Positions 1 to 9,013 are shown, counted from the first letter of the stretch. The stretch is DNA of 64,000 bases from Campylobacter curvus (GCF_013372125.1 NZ_CP053826.1:62001-126000), one strand, 5' to 3'. Made by a program: numbers and translations. Notes: generated from the sequence alone by a model not told the origin.

Positions 1-1
1 A

Positions 2-1813
2 GCCCGCGTCATCATCGAACAAGACGGTATTAAGCGCTCTGCATCACTCTTTTCAAACCAAATTTCAAGCTTTCGCGTCGATAATGACTTGCTAAAACGC
101 GTCGAAGTCGTAAAGGGTGCATCATCTGTGCTTCACGGCAGTGGCGCGATCGGTGGTATCGTTAGCATGCAGACAAAAGGCGTAAATGACTTCATAAACC
201 CGGGTAGCGACTACGGCGTTACGATAGGCCATCGTCAAGAGAGCAATCACATGAATTCAAACCGCGCTGCCATAGCTTTGCGACCGGTAGAAAATTTCGG
301 ATTTGTGCTTTATGGCAAGCACGCGGACTTTGGCACGATGAAGATGGCAAAGGACGGCAAGAGAACGGGTATAAAGTATGCGATAAACGATGAACGCATA
401 AATACCGTCTTTGCAAAGACTGAGTGGGCGATCACTGATGAGCATAGCATAGAAGCTAGCGTGTTTAACTATCATGAGAATTTCATCACCGGTTGGCAGT
501 CGCTTTACTGGTCGGAGCCCGGGGCACTACCGACGGTCGGACGGCTAAAACAGCGCGATTACAGCGTGATGTATAAATATACTCCGCTTAATAACAACTG
601 GGTAAATTTGTCGCTTCAGTATTATAATGCAAGGGCTCAAAATCATAGGATAAGATCCGGTATATTAAGACGCCAGCCGATTTTAATTGATTACGTCAAT
701 AAAGACGACAGATGGGGGATGAGGCTAAAAAATGAGAGTGTTTTTGCCACGGGCTGGCTGGAGCATAGGCTGGTAACCGGCGTTGATTACGAGCATAGGA
801 AAGAAGACGCGATATTTTTGTATAACGGCGAACCGTCTGACTTTGGCTCGTTTCCAAATTTTTACAAAGACCTTGGTATCTACGCTCAAGATGTCTTTGA
901 TGTGGGAAAATTTGAATTTACCCTTGGCGGGCGTTTTGATAAATTTAAACGCGGTGTGAAGCTACCGGGTAGGAGCACGAGCTCGGAGTCTAGATTTTCT
1001 CCTAAATTTGCCGTTGCTTACGAGGTGCTTGATGGTGTAAATTTACTCGCCGGATACGCCGAGACCTTTAGAAGTCCTACGCCAAACGAGACCTCTCCTA
1101 TTGGCCCGCTAAATCCGCATTACTGGTATATGTCAAACCCTCAGCTAAAACCGGAGCTTGCAAAAGAGTATGAGCTTGGCTTTTCTATCGACAAGCAAAA
1201 TTTACTCGGCGATGACGAGCTGTATTTTAAGGCGACTTACTACAATGGCAATATCAAAGATATGATAGCTTTGCAAGCAAAACCTGGTAATCCGCCATTT
1301 GATCCAGACGCACCCAATAGGCGCTATGGTATGTATGAAAATGTCGATCACGCAAAGCGTCATGGCATCGAGGTCGAGTCAAAATATGCCATAAACAATC
1401 TCGTCTTCTCTCTAGGCTACGACCACACTAAAATTTATGATAAAGCAACCAAAAAGATACTCACCGTCTATGCTGACAAGCTGACATTGGGTGCGCTTTA
1501 TAAATATCAGCCTTGGGGGCTTAGCATGGGTGCTGATGTGACGCATTGGTTCAAACCTAATAACGATGAAAAAGAATTCGTTTCACAGGGTGTGACCTAC
1601 AAAAACAACGACGAGACTTTCACGATCGTAAATTTAAAAGGCAAATGGGAGCCGAAGAATTTTGATAGCTATTTGCTAAATAAAGGGCTTAAAATCAGCT
1701 TTGGTATAAATAATCTCTTCAATAAAGAATACATCTTCCCAAACGGAGTAAAAAAGACCTCAAGAGTCGGCAAAGGACGAAATTTTTATATAGACTTTGA
1801 AAAGACGTTTTAG
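2..1813 (+). CDS. TonB-dependent outer membrane receptor, probably haem/haemoglobin type (5' end outside window)
   Basis: The reading frame is open from the first bases of the window, so the start lies upstream; the first Met-like codon inside is not the start. The visible part begins in the plug domain (VEVVKGASS...HGSGAIGGIV, the usual receptor plug signature) and continues through a long beta-barrel domain ending in an aromatic residue (Phe), as expected of an outer membrane barrel. Barrel motifs such as TFRSPTPNE and NPQLKPELAKEYELG are typical of the haem/haemoglobin branch, so the substrate is probably haem, though a siderophore cannot be excluded. Energy would come from TonB-ExbBD. A hairpin follows the stop, then rarA. 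Confidence 0.9.
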   Translation, partial: ARVIIEQDGIKRSASLFSNQISSFRVDNDLLKRVEVVKGASSVLHGSGAIGGIVSMQTKGVNDFINPGSDYGVTIGHRQESNHMNSNRAAIALRPVENFGFVLYGKHADFGTMKMAKDGKRTGIKYAINDERINTVFAKTEWAITDEHSIEASVFNYHENFITGWQSLYWSEPGALPTVGRLKQRDYSVMYKYTPLNNNWVNLSLQYYNARAQNHRIRSGILRRQPILIDYVNKDDRWGMRLKNESVFATGWLEHRLVTGVDYEHRKEDAIFLYNGEPSDFGSFPNFYKDLGIYAQDVFDVGKFEFTLGGRFDKFKRGVKLPGRSTSSESRFSPKFAVAYEVLDGVNLLAGYAETFRSPTPNETSPIGPLNPHYWYMSNPQLKPELAKEYELGFSIDKQNLLGDDELYFKATYYNGNIKDMIALQAKPGNPPFDPDAPNRRYGMYENVDHAKRHGIEVESKYAINNLVFSLGYDHTKIYDKATKKILTVYADKLTLGALYKYQPWGLSMGADVTHWFKPNNDEKEFVSQGVTYKNNDETFTIVNLKGKWEPKNFDSYLLNKGLKISFGINNLFNKEYIFPNGVKKTSRVGKGRNFYIDFEKTF

Positions 1814-1826
1814 GCGGTAAAATTTA

Positions 1827-1853
1827 CGGACGGGGCATGAAGCCTCGTTCGTA
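1827..1853 (+). terminator. hairpin after the TonB receptor gene
   Basis: ACGGACGGGGC and GCCTCGTTCGT form an 11-bp stem with two G-U pairs around a short ATGAA loop, 14 nt past the receptor stop. The T-rich tail is weak, so this is a probable rather than certain terminator. Confidence 0.5.
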
Positions 1854-1856
1854 TTT

Positions 1857-1882
1857 AAATTTGAGTATAATAGCTCAAATTT
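1857..1882 (+). promoter_or_regulatory. rarA -10 box enclosed in a perfect inverted repeat
   Basis: AAATTTGAG and CTCAAATTT (9-bp arms, perfect) flank an 8-nt spacer TATAATAG that contains a consensus -10 box (1866-1871). The rarA start codon follows 25 nt after the -10. The palindrome may be an operator or may simply form a 5' hairpin; only the sequence symmetry is observed. Confidence 0.5.
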
Positions 1883-1895
1883 AAAAGGAGAAAAT

Positions 1896-3080
1896 TTGCA
1901 AGCCTTTGCTTTACGCTTCCGTCCCCAAAAGCTCGATGATATCTACGGACAAAGCGATATAGTCGCCGTCTTTAAAAAATTTATAGCAAACGAAAAGATC
2001 CCGCACAGTATATTTTACGGACTTGCAGGCTGTGGTAAAACGAGCTTTGCACGAGCTATTGCGGCAGAGATGAGCTATGATTTTTATGAGTTTGACGGGG
2101 GCAATCTGAAGGTAGAAGAATTTCGCAAAATTTTAAAAAACTATGAAAACGCCCTAAATAAGCCGATATTTTTCATCGATGAGATCCACCGCCTGAGCAA
2201 AACCCAGCAAGAAGCCCTACTCATCCCGATGGAAAACTACCGTGCTATAATAATCGGTGCAAGCACGGAAAACCCATTTTTTACGCTAAGCTCCGGTATC
2301 CGTAGCCGCTCGATGCTATTTGAATTCAAGCCCCTTAACTCACGCGACTTTGAGAGGCTACTAACGCGTGTTAGCGACGAGATAAAATTTGATATAGACG
2401 ACGAAGCTAAGGAGTATCTTTTTAAAAGTAGCGGTGGAGACGCAAGGAGCTTTCTAAATTTACTCGAATTCGCGCTGAGTCTGGGCACTAACATAACGCT
2501 TGAAAATCTCAAAATTCTACGTGCAAATGCCGTTAGTGAAGGCGTGAGCGAGGACGATACGCACTACCATTTAGCAAGCGCATTTATAAAAAGTCTGCGA
2601 GGTAGCGACGAGAACGCCGTTATTTATTACCTTGCGCGGCTCATCGATGCCGGCGAGAGTGCGGACTTTATCGCGCGCAGAATGGTGATATTTGCGAGCG
2701 AAGATATCGGTAACGCTAATCCAAACGCCCTAAATTTAGCTGTCAGCACGCTAACAGCTGTTAGTAAGATAGGCTATCCGGAAGCGCGCATAATCCTCTC
2801 TCAATGCGCCGTCTATCTAGCTCACTCGCCAAAGTCGAATTCAAGCTATTTAGCTATAAACAGCGCCTTAAAATACGTCAAAAACGAGCAACCTCTTAAA
2901 ATCCCACCGTATCTCGTCAATACGGATCCGCAGATCAAAAACTACCTTTACCCGCATGATTTTGGTGGCTGGGTCGAGCAAAAATATCTCGAAAAGCCGC
3001 TGAAATTTTACGAAAGCAAGGGCATAGGCTTTGAAAAAACGCTTGATGAGTGGATCGGTAAGATAAAAATTAAAAAGTAG
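1896..3080 (+). CDS. rarA: replication-associated recombination protein A (clamp-loader-like AAA+ ATPase)
   Basis: 394 aa, close to the family's usual length of about 390-440. Walker A is GLAGCGKTS (about residues 42-50) and Walker B is FFIDEIHR (92-99), followed by sensor motifs (STENPFF, SGGDAR) and the C-terminal MgsA/RarA tetramerisation region (FASEDIGNANP, YPEARIILSQ). The TTG start at 1896 is chosen because AAAGGAGA lies at correct spacing and the N-terminus ALRFRPQKLDDIYGQ matches the family start. The protein acts at stalled replication forks. It is transcribed alone from the palindrome-flanked promoter and is followed by a symporter gene about 90 nt downstream. Confidence 0.93.
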   Translation: MQAFALRFRPQKLDDIYGQSDIVAVFKKFIANEKIPHSIFYGLAGCGKTSFARAIAAEMSYDFYEFDGGNLKVEEFRKILKNYENALNKPIFFIDEIHRLSKTQQEALLIPMENYRAIIIGASTENPFFTLSSGIRSRSMLFEFKPLNSRDFERLLTRVSDEIKFDIDDEAKEYLFKSSGGDARSFLNLLEFALSLGTNITLENLKILRANAVSEGVSEDDTHYHLASAFIKSLRGSDENAVIYYLARLIDAGESADFIARRMVIFASEDIGNANPNALNLAVSTLTAVSKIGYPEARIILSQCAVYLAHSPKSNSSYLAINSALKYVKNEQPLKIPPYLVNTDPQIKNYLYPHDFGGWVEQKYLEKPLKFYESKGIGFEKTLDEWIGKIKIKK

Positions 3081-3168
3081 TCGATCTTTTTTACATTTTA
3101 TAAAAATTTTAAATTTTTTTTAATATACTGAAAAATCTTATTGAAATTTGCTTGAAAAGGATTTGCCA

Positions 3169-4590
3169 TTGGAACTATTTACCGATCTCGTCAGCAAGAT
3201 AAACTCGTTCGTTTGGGGGCCGTATTTTCTGATAGCTCTGCTTTGTGGCACGGGACTTTACTTTACTATCAGACTAAAATTCGTTCAAATTTTTAAATTC
3301 AAAGACGGCTGGGATCGCTTATTTGGCAGCTTTTCTCTTCACGGTGAAGCGGCCGGCAAGCACGGTATGAGCTCCTTTCAAGCAGTCGCTACCGCAGTCG
3401 CAGCACAAGTCGGCACTGGTAACTTAGTCGGCGCATCTACCGCTATCATAATGGGTGGCCCCGGTGCGATATTTTGGATGTGGTGTGCCGCATTTTTAGG
3501 GATGGCGACGAATTTTGCCGAAATTTGCCTAGCGCAGGTTTATCGCACGAAGGATAATAGTGGCCATACGATAGGCGGTCCAGCATTTTATATATCGCGC
3601 GGACTTGGCGGAAAGATGGGTAAAATTTTAGCCACGTTTTTTGCTTTAGCTATCATTTTGGCGCTTGGCTGTATGGGAAATATGGTGCAAGCAAATTCCA
3701 TCTCGGACGGCTTTGCCGGTGCATTTGGCGTGCCGCAATGGCTAATGGGTGTCATATTGGCCGTCATATGCGCCGTAGTTTTCATAGGCGGAGTAAAGAC
3801 TATCGCACGCGTAGCCGAAAAGGTCGTGCCGCTCATGGCGATACTTTATGTTTTTGTGGGCCTTGTGATAATGTGTGTGAATTTTAAAGAGATCCCGGGC
3901 GTGATATCTATCATTTTTGAGGCGGCTTTTGACCCGTCTGCAGCCTGGGGTGGGGCGGTAGGAGCTAGCATAGCGACGGCGATGAGATACGGCATCGCGC
4001 GCGGACTGTTTTCAAACGAAGCGGGCATGGGTTCGACTCCGCATGCTCACGCTGCAGCACAGGTGAAACACCCGGTAGAGCAAGGTATGCTTGGTATAAT
4101 GAGCGTATTTGTCGATACTTTCGTCGTTTTAAACATTACTGTCTTCGTCGTACTTAGCTCAAATGTCATCGATCCTGCCAATATCCATGCACTAGGCGGT
4201 ATCACACTGGTTCAAGAAGCGTTCTCATCGCATCTGCTCGGCCATACGCTCGGCTACTCTTTTGTTGCGATTTGTCTATTTTTCTTTGCATTTACGACTA
4301 TTATTGGATGGTATTATTTTGCTGAGATAAATGTCAGATATCTCTTTGGCCCAAAAGCCGTTAAAATACTTCAAATTTTAGTCGTCGCGTTCGTTTTTAT
4401 GGGAAGTTTGCTAAAGATCAAGCTCGTTTGGGAGCTGTCAGACCTCTTCAACGGGCTGATGGTGATACCAAACTTGATAGCCGTGCTTATACTAAGCCCG
4501 ATCGTTGTGAAGCTTTTAAAAGATTATAACGACAAAAAAGATTATAATGTGAAAGATTATATTCGCTACGGCAAACAAAATAATCTATAA
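3169..4590 (+). CDS. sodium:alanine/glycine symporter (AGCS family)
   Basis: 473 aa from the TTG at 3169, preferred over the longer TTG at 3148 because AAAAGGA (3155-3161) sits 7 nt before it. The protein is strongly hydrophobic with about 10-11 membrane segments. AGCS signatures are visible: TAVAAQVGTGNLVGASTAI near residues 85-105, NFAEICLAQVYR, and the central GIARGLFSNEAGMGSTPHAHA block. The family imports alanine or glycine with Na+ (or H+) across the inner membrane. The gene stands alone and ends at a terminator-like hairpin facing a decayed gene on the other strand. The exact amino acid transported cannot be read from the sequence. Confidence 0.92.
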   Translation: MELFTDLVSKINSFVWGPYFLIALLCGTGLYFTIRLKFVQIFKFKDGWDRLFGSFSLHGEAAGKHGMSSFQAVATAVAAQVGTGNLVGASTAIIMGGPGAIFWMWCAAFLGMATNFAEICLAQVYRTKDNSGHTIGGPAFYISRGLGGKMGKILATFFALAIILALGCMGNMVQANSISDGFAGAFGVPQWLMGVILAVICAVVFIGGVKTIARVAEKVVPLMAILYVFVGLVIMCVNFKEIPGVISIIFEAAFDPSAAWGGAVGASIATAMRYGIARGLFSNEAGMGSTPHAHAAAQVKHPVEQGMLGIMSVFVDTFVVLNITVFVVLSSNVIDPANIHALGGITLVQEAFSSHLLGHTLGYSFVAICLFFFAFTTIIGWYYFAEINVRYLFGPKAVKILQILVVAFVFMGSLLKIKLVWELSDLFNGLMVIPNLIAVLILSPIVVKLLKDYNDKKDYNVKDYIRYGKQNNL

Positions 4591-4598
4591 AGGCGGGT

Positions 4599-4631
4599 CG
4601 GCTTGAAGGCTGAAATTTTGCCTCAAGCCGC
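4599..4631. terminator. bidirectional hairpin between the symporter and the SnoaL-like pseudogene
   Basis: CGGCTTGAAGGC and GCCTCAAGCCG pair with a single bulge around TGAAATTTT. It lies between two convergent genes. Confidence 0.5.
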
Positions 4632-4637
4632 AAAAAT

Positions 4638-5084
4638 TTAAAACATCGTGTTGTCGTTTTCGGCTTTTTCGGGCAGGTCTTGTATCACGTCCCAGTGCTC
4701 GACGATCTTGCCGTCTTTCACGCGGAAAATATCCACCGCAGCCTGTCCGCGGTCACTCGGGTTTAACTTTATGTGATTGTGAATGAAGACCAGCTCGCCG
4801 TCTGCACCGATGTGTTTGATGACGGCGCTACTTTACGGGAATTCTTTGAGAAAGCCGCCGACTGCGCTTTTAAACGCCGCTTTGCCGTCCTTGAAATTTG
4901 GGCTGTGCTGTTTGTATCCGCTACCCACGTCGCTATCGATTACCGATGTGTCGTGCTTGTTAAAGACGCTGTTCCAGAAATTTTCGACCAAAATTTTATT
5001 TTGCTCGCTCACGCTCTACGTAGTACCCGCCGCACCAAACGCCAAAGATGCCGCCGTTAAAATCACTAAAAAGCTCTTTTTCAC
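4638..5084 (-). pseudogene. secreted SnoaL/NTF2-like protein, two in-frame stop codons
   Basis: Reading the minus strand from a GTG at 5084 (AAGGGAG just upstream) gives a 149-codon frame with no frameshift but two stops: TAG at codon 23 (5018-5016), just after the signal peptide (KKSFLVILTAASLAFGAAG), and TAA at codon 84 (4835-4833), inside the domain. The rest reads like a SnoaL/NTF2-like enzyme: ENFWNSVFNKHDTSVID, GYKQHSPNFKDGKAAF, ELVFIHNHIKLN, AAVDIFRVKDGKIVEHWDV. Each stop could result from one substitution (for example CAG to TAG, CAA to TAA). The frame otherwise looks intact, so inactivation is recent, or these are assembly errors. Confidence 0.8.
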
Positions 5085-5162
5085 GATTGCTCCCTTATAA
5101 AATTCGCTGATGTCAGCATAGCCGTTACAACAAAATGTAAATTTAAATAGCAAGGTAAATTT

Positions 5163-5406
5163 TACTCTGGCTTCCTGTCTATTTGGCACTCACTTCGCTT
5201 CTGCTACGCAGCAGAAGCGAGCGGCCCAACATTTAGCGTGATTTTTACTTCGACTTCGTGATACTCAAGCACTGCTTGCGAATTTCTTACAGGAACGTTA
5301 CGAACACGTAGCACAAAGTAAAAATCGGCGGTGATAAGCTTCGCTAGCAAGGGTTTACTCGAATGCTATTCGTATTTTTTAAAGCTAAAAATCAATATTT
5401 AGAGCC
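5163..5406. repeat. dispersed inverted-repeat element, divergent copy E
   Basis: About 244 bp with no plausible gene. It shares with copies A-C the left segment CACTTCGCTTCTGC, the inner blocks GTAAAAATCGGCGG and TTTACTCGAATGCT, and the right end AAAGCTAAAAATCAAT...AGAGCC. The left end is poorly conserved and no flanking duplication is seen. It lies 172 bp before copy A. The left boundary is estimated by alignment to copy C. Confidence 0.6.
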
Positions 5407-5578
5407 AATTTATATTTACAGATCACCAAAATAACGCATACTTTTCTTATTATATCGCGCTTTGTATCGTTGTGTGTCTCGTATGAGCAGTCGTTAAATT
5501 TTTAGCTCCTTTAAACGACTTCATTGCTTGCGATAAAAGACTTGCCTGGTCACAAGTTATAGCAAATTTTTAAAATTT

Positions 5579-5889
5579 AGCTCTGCTATAATAAATCATT
5601 GATACTTACTTCGCAAACCCTGTTCGCTCCAAGAGTGACCAGTGCGGACGTGAACAGCGTTTGCACGGAGCGAATAGCCGAACATATAGCACGATTTTTT
5701 CTACTTCGCGTTGCTCGTAGCTTTTCAAGACGCTTCGTTACACTCGCAACTGCGAGCAGACCGCGTTCAGCCTTACGGCTTCTCTGAAAATCGGCGGCGA
5801 TAGCGTCGCTTCACAAGGTTTTTACTCGAATGCTGTCTGCATTCTCCTACTTTGAAATATGAAAATCAATGAAATATTTTAACAGAGCC
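5579..5889. mobile_element. MITE-like element copy A with 8-bp target duplication
   Basis: A 311-bp non-coding element. Left end (A)GCTCTGCTATAA...TCATTG and the reverse complement of the right end GGCTCTGTTAAAA...TCATTG match at 18 of 23 positions. Identical 8-bp direct repeats TAAAATTT flank it (5571-5578 and 5890-5897). The interior contains nested inverted repeats and the shared block CATATAGCACGATTTTTTCT. No transposase frame is present. The 5.1-5.9 kb gene-free stretch consists mainly of this copy and copy E. Confidence 0.7.
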
Positions 5890-5903
5890 TAAAATTTTAT
5901 TGT

Positions 5904-6581
5904 TTAGCTACCAAGTTTTGCCACAAATTCTATCATCAGGCGGTAGCTCTCGTCCGCACTAACGGCTTTTTGGCTAAGCGCACCCACGCCCATATCTTGC
6001 GCCTCTTTGCTCCATAAAAACGGATAAAATGAAAACGTCTCGTCGCAACCAAGCTTCGCGACCGCATCCTGCCAGCCCTCAAAGAAAAACGGCTCGTAAA
6101 ATTTCGCTACATCCCCACAAAATAGCCAATACACGAGGTCGGAATAGCCAAACTCTAAATTTTCCCACGCAAGCGTATCTGGCGCGAGATAGTAAATTTT
6201 ACCCATATCTTCACCTAGTCCGCCACCATTTATCGCAAAGACCCCGCCCACTACATCATCAGCGACGATGAGATATGGCCGCCTTTGCATCGGCAGATCT
6301 GGTATCATCTTTGCATTCCAGCCGGCAAGCCCGCGTCTCATTCGATCGCACCCACTGCCAAGCAGGCGCACGAAGCCCCGATAAAACAGCACTCCGCCGC
6401 TTTCATAAACGACCGCTCCCATCGGCGATCTGGTACTGATCTGCAACGCGACCAGCTCCTCGCCCGCCAGCCGCTCATCACGCGGTAAAATTTCAAAGTG
6501 ATTTTTAGCTTCCGCCGCCCACTCTTTGACCAGCCGCCAGCCTGGTTCTTCTAAATTTACAAGCTCGGTTAAGGTTTTCAC
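5904..6581 (-). CDS. DUF2625 family protein of unknown function
   Basis: 225 aa from GTG at 6581, preferred over the upstream TTG because AAAAAGGA lies 5-6 nt before it. Family signatures are clear: LVNLEEPGWRLVKEW near the N-terminus, ISTRSPMGAVVYESGGVLF, FVRLLGSG, and the block VVGGVFAINGGGLG. There is no signal peptide or membrane segment, so it is probably cytoplasmic. The family's function is not known to me. It is 37 nt downstream of purM on the same strand, but no functional link follows from that. Its 3' end lies next to MITE-like copy A. Confidence 0.8.
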   Translation of the reverse strand: MKTLTELVNLEEPGWRLVKEWAAEAKNHFEILPRDERLAGEELVALQISTRSPMGAVVYESGGVLFYRGFVRLLGSGCDRMRRGLAGWNAKMIPDLPMQRRPYLIVADDVVGGVFAINGGGLGEDMGKIYYLAPDTLAWENLEFGYSDLVYWLFCGDVAKFYEPFFFEGWQDAVAKLGCDETFSFYPFLWSKEAQDMGVGALSQKAVSADESYRLMIEFVAKLGS

Positions 6582-6618
6582 GTTTTTCCTTTTTAGCAAT
6601 AATGCGCGCTAAATTTAC

Positions 6619-7602
6619 CTAAACCAGCTCCACGCCCTTGCCTTTTACGACCTCGCCGATGACGTAGCCGTCTGAGTTTGCCAGCACGAAGTCTGCGTTT
6701 TGCTTTGGCACGACCAGCACGAGCCCCACGCCCATGTTAAACGTCCTCATCATCTCGGCAGGTTCGACTTTTTGCGCGATGATGTGAAAAATTTCAGGCG
6801 TTTTTATCGCGCTTTTTTGCACCTTCGCGCCAAGCCCGTCAGGGAAAACGCGCGGCAGATTTTCGACGATGCCTCCGCCCGTGATGTGCGCGAGTGCGGA
6901 GATTTTGTCCTTGAAATTTAAAAAATCGCGCACGTAGATCCGTGTCGGCTCTAAAAGCGTGTCTATGAGCGTGCGTCCCGCGACTGGCTCGTCAAATTTT
7001 ATCCCCAGCTCCGCCACGATCTTACGTGCGAGCGAGAAGCCGTTGGAGTGCAGACCGCTTGATGGCAAAGCCACGAGCACGTCGCCCTCACGGACAAATT
7101 TAGCTCTGTCGATCTCGTCTTCCTCGGCGATACCCACCGCAAAGCCCGCAAGATCGAAGTCGCCCTTTTCATACATCGATGGCATCTCGGCAGTCTCGCC
7201 TCCGATGAGCGCGCAGCCAGCCAGCTGGCAGCCCTCGGCGATGCTCTTTACGACGGCTTTTGCGTCCTCGATCTCTAGCTTTGCCGTCGCGTAATAATCG
7301 AGAAAAAACAGCGGTGTGGCGAAGTTGCAGATGAGGTCATTTACGCACATTGCGACGAGATCTCGTCCGACGCCGTCAAATTTACGCGCGTCGATCGCTA
7401 GGCGCAGCTTCGTGCCCACGCCATCCGTAGCGCCCAAAATGGCTGGCTTTTTATACCCCGCAGGTAGTCGCACCGCGCCCGAAAATGAGCCGATACCGCC
7501 TATCACGTTTGGCGTGCGCGTTGCCTTTACAAAGGGCTTTATCGCCTCCACAAAGCTGTTGCCAGCGTCGATATCCACTCCCGCTTCTTTGTAGCTTATC
7601 AT
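6619..7602 (-). CDS. purM: phosphoribosylformylglycinamidine cyclo-ligase
   Basis: 327 aa, the usual size. It converts formylglycinamidine ribonucleotide to aminoimidazole ribonucleotide using ATP, the fifth step of de novo purine synthesis, in the cytoplasm. Signatures include SYKEAGVDIDAGN at the N-terminus, GGIGSFSG, the nucleotide-binding LGATDGVGTKLRLA, GGETAEMPS, and LPSSGLHSNGFSL. The start is ATG at 7602 after AAAAGG. It is divergent from coaE with about 70 nt between them, so both promoters must lie there. Confidence 0.96.
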   Translation of the reverse strand: MISYKEAGVDIDAGNSFVEAIKPFVKATRTPNVIGGIGSFSGAVRLPAGYKKPAILGATDGVGTKLRLAIDARKFDGVGRDLVAMCVNDLICNFATPLFFLDYYATAKLEIEDAKAVVKSIAEGCQLAGCALIGGETAEMPSMYEKGDFDLAGFAVGIAEEDEIDRAKFVREGDVLVALPSSGLHSNGFSLARKIVAELGIKFDEPVAGRTLIDTLLEPTRIYVRDFLNFKDKISALAHITGGGIVENLPRVFPDGLGAKVQKSAIKTPEIFHIIAQKVEPAEMMRTFNMGVGLVLVVPKQNADFVLANSDGYVIGEVVKGKGVELV

Positions 7603-7671
7603 TTTTTGCCTTTTAAAAATTTGCTAAATTTTAGCCAAGACTTGCTAAAATCGCGGTAAAAAAGGATAAAT

Positions 7672-8283
7672 TTGAGCAAGTTTAAGCACGCATTCGTGAT
7701 CACGGGCAGTATCGGCAGCGGCAAAAGCACGGTGCTAAATTTGCTGAAACTACACGGATTTAGCGTGATAGATGCGGACTTGATCGCGCACGAGCAGTTG
7801 CAAATTTACGCTGAGCAAGTCGCGGCAAAATTTGGCGATGAAATTTTAATAAACGGCGCACTCGATCGTAAGAAGCTCGGCAATATCGTATTTAACGACA
7901 AAGAAAAACTTGCGTGGCTTGAAAATCTGCTGCACCCGCGCATAAAGGCTGAAATTTTATCCCGCGCGCAAATTTTGGAGGCAAAAAAGCAGCCATTTTT
8001 TGTGGATATTCCACTTTATTTTGAGCGAGCGAGCTACGAGAAATTTACGCAAGTCGCGCTCGTCTATGCGCCTAAAAATTTGCTAGTTGAGCGCGTAATG
8101 CGGCGAAATTCTTTGACACGCGATGAAGCGTTGCGCCGAGTGGAGCTACAAATCGACATCGAAAAAAAGCGAGAAATGGTAAAATTTGTTATCGACAATA
8201 GCCGAAATTTAGCAAATTTAGAGCATGAAACGACTGAATTTATAAAAAAACTGAAAGGCAAATATGATAGTATCAAAGTATAA
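7672..8283 (+). CDS. coaE: dephospho-CoA kinase
   Basis: 203 aa. It phosphorylates dephospho-CoA in the last step of coenzyme A synthesis. The P-loop GSIGSGKST occupies about residues 12-20; VIDADLIAHE (the CoA-binding aspartate region), the LHPRIKAEI motif and VDIPLYFE follow as in the family. The start is TTG at 7672 with AAAAAGGA at good spacing. The last 20 bases overlap dapF, so the two genes are translated together. Confidence 0.95.
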   Translation: MSKFKHAFVITGSIGSGKSTVLNLLKLHGFSVIDADLIAHEQLQIYAEQVAAKFGDEILINGALDRKKLGNIVFNDKEKLAWLENLLHPRIKAEILSRAQILEAKKQPFFVDIPLYFERASYEKFTQVALVYAPKNLLVERVMRRNSLTRDEALRRVELQIDIEKKREMVKFVIDNSRNLANLEHETTEFIKKLKGKYDSIKV

Positions 8284-9013
8284 TGTAAACGGCAATGACT
8301 TCGTTATATTTCATACGTTTGTTAGTGCGGATAGAAGCGAGCTTGCTACGAGGCTTTGCGACCGATATAATGGCATCGGTGCGGACGGACTGATCGTATT
8401 AAAGCCTGGCAAAGATACTAACGAGATCGTTTGGGAATTTTATAACTCCGATGGAAGCCATGCGGATATGTGTGGTAACGGATCACGTGCAGCAGCCCAA
8501 TACGCCGTAGACAATCAACTTTGCACTAATGTATTTGATCTGGTAACCGGAAGCGGTATAGTTAGCGCAAACGTTAGTAAAGATGGCGTAGAAGTAGAGC
8601 TGACTAGCCCTAAAATTCTTAGTAATGAGTCTATAGATGAGTTTGGCAAGATATGGCATTTTTATGATACCGGTGTACCCCATCTTGTTAGTTTTGTTAG
8701 CGACTTGAATGAATTTGACATCCAAACTTGCCGAGATCTCCGCTATAAATATAATGCTAACGTGAATTTAGCCAAGCTGGAAAATAATACTATTTATGTT
8801 CGCACTTATGAGCGCGGTGTGGAAAATGAGACACTAGCGTGCGGGACAGGTATGGCTGCATGTTTTTACGGTGCGGTTTTAAATTTTAACGCATCTAAGT
8901 ACTGCAAAGTGTATCCAAAAAGCGGTGATGAACTTGGCTTAAGACTAGAAAATGGTAAAATTTTCTTCAAAGGCAAAGTAAAACACTGTTTTGATGCTTA
9001 TATAGATGTTTGA
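8264..9013 (+). CDS. dapF: diaminopimelate epimerase
   Basis: 249 aa. It interconverts LL- and meso-diaminopimelate for lysine and peptidoglycan synthesis. The two catalytic cysteines are present in their motifs: Cys70 in HADMCGNGSRA and Cys193 in ETLACGTGMAA. The N-terminus KYNVNGNDFVIF matches the family. The ATG start lies inside the coaE 3' end, so translation is likely coupled. Length is slightly short of the common 270-280 aa but matches epsilonproteobacterial members. A bidirectional terminator follows. Confidence 0.95.
   Translation: MIVSKYNVNGNDFVIFHTFVSADRSELATRLCDRYNGIGADGLIVLKPGKDTNEIVWEFYNSDGSHADMCGNGSRAAAQYAVDNQLCTNVFDLVTGSGIVSANVSKDGVEVELTSPKILSNESIDEFGKIWHFYDTGVPHLVSFVSDLNEFDIQTCRDLRYKYNANVNLAKLENNTIYVRTYERGVENETLACGTGMAACFYGAVLNFNASKYCKVYPKSGDELGLRLENGKIFFKGKVKHCFDAYIDV

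Noticed and set aside
4773-5100. Two overlapping plus-strand open frames of about 95 and 105 codons
   Set aside because: They are antisense shadows of the SnoaL-like pseudogene, lack ribosome binding sites and have no protein-like motifs.
5599-5787. 62-codon plus-strand frame inside element copy A
   Set aside because: The frame is not preserved in copies B or C, and it lies within palindromic repeat sequence.
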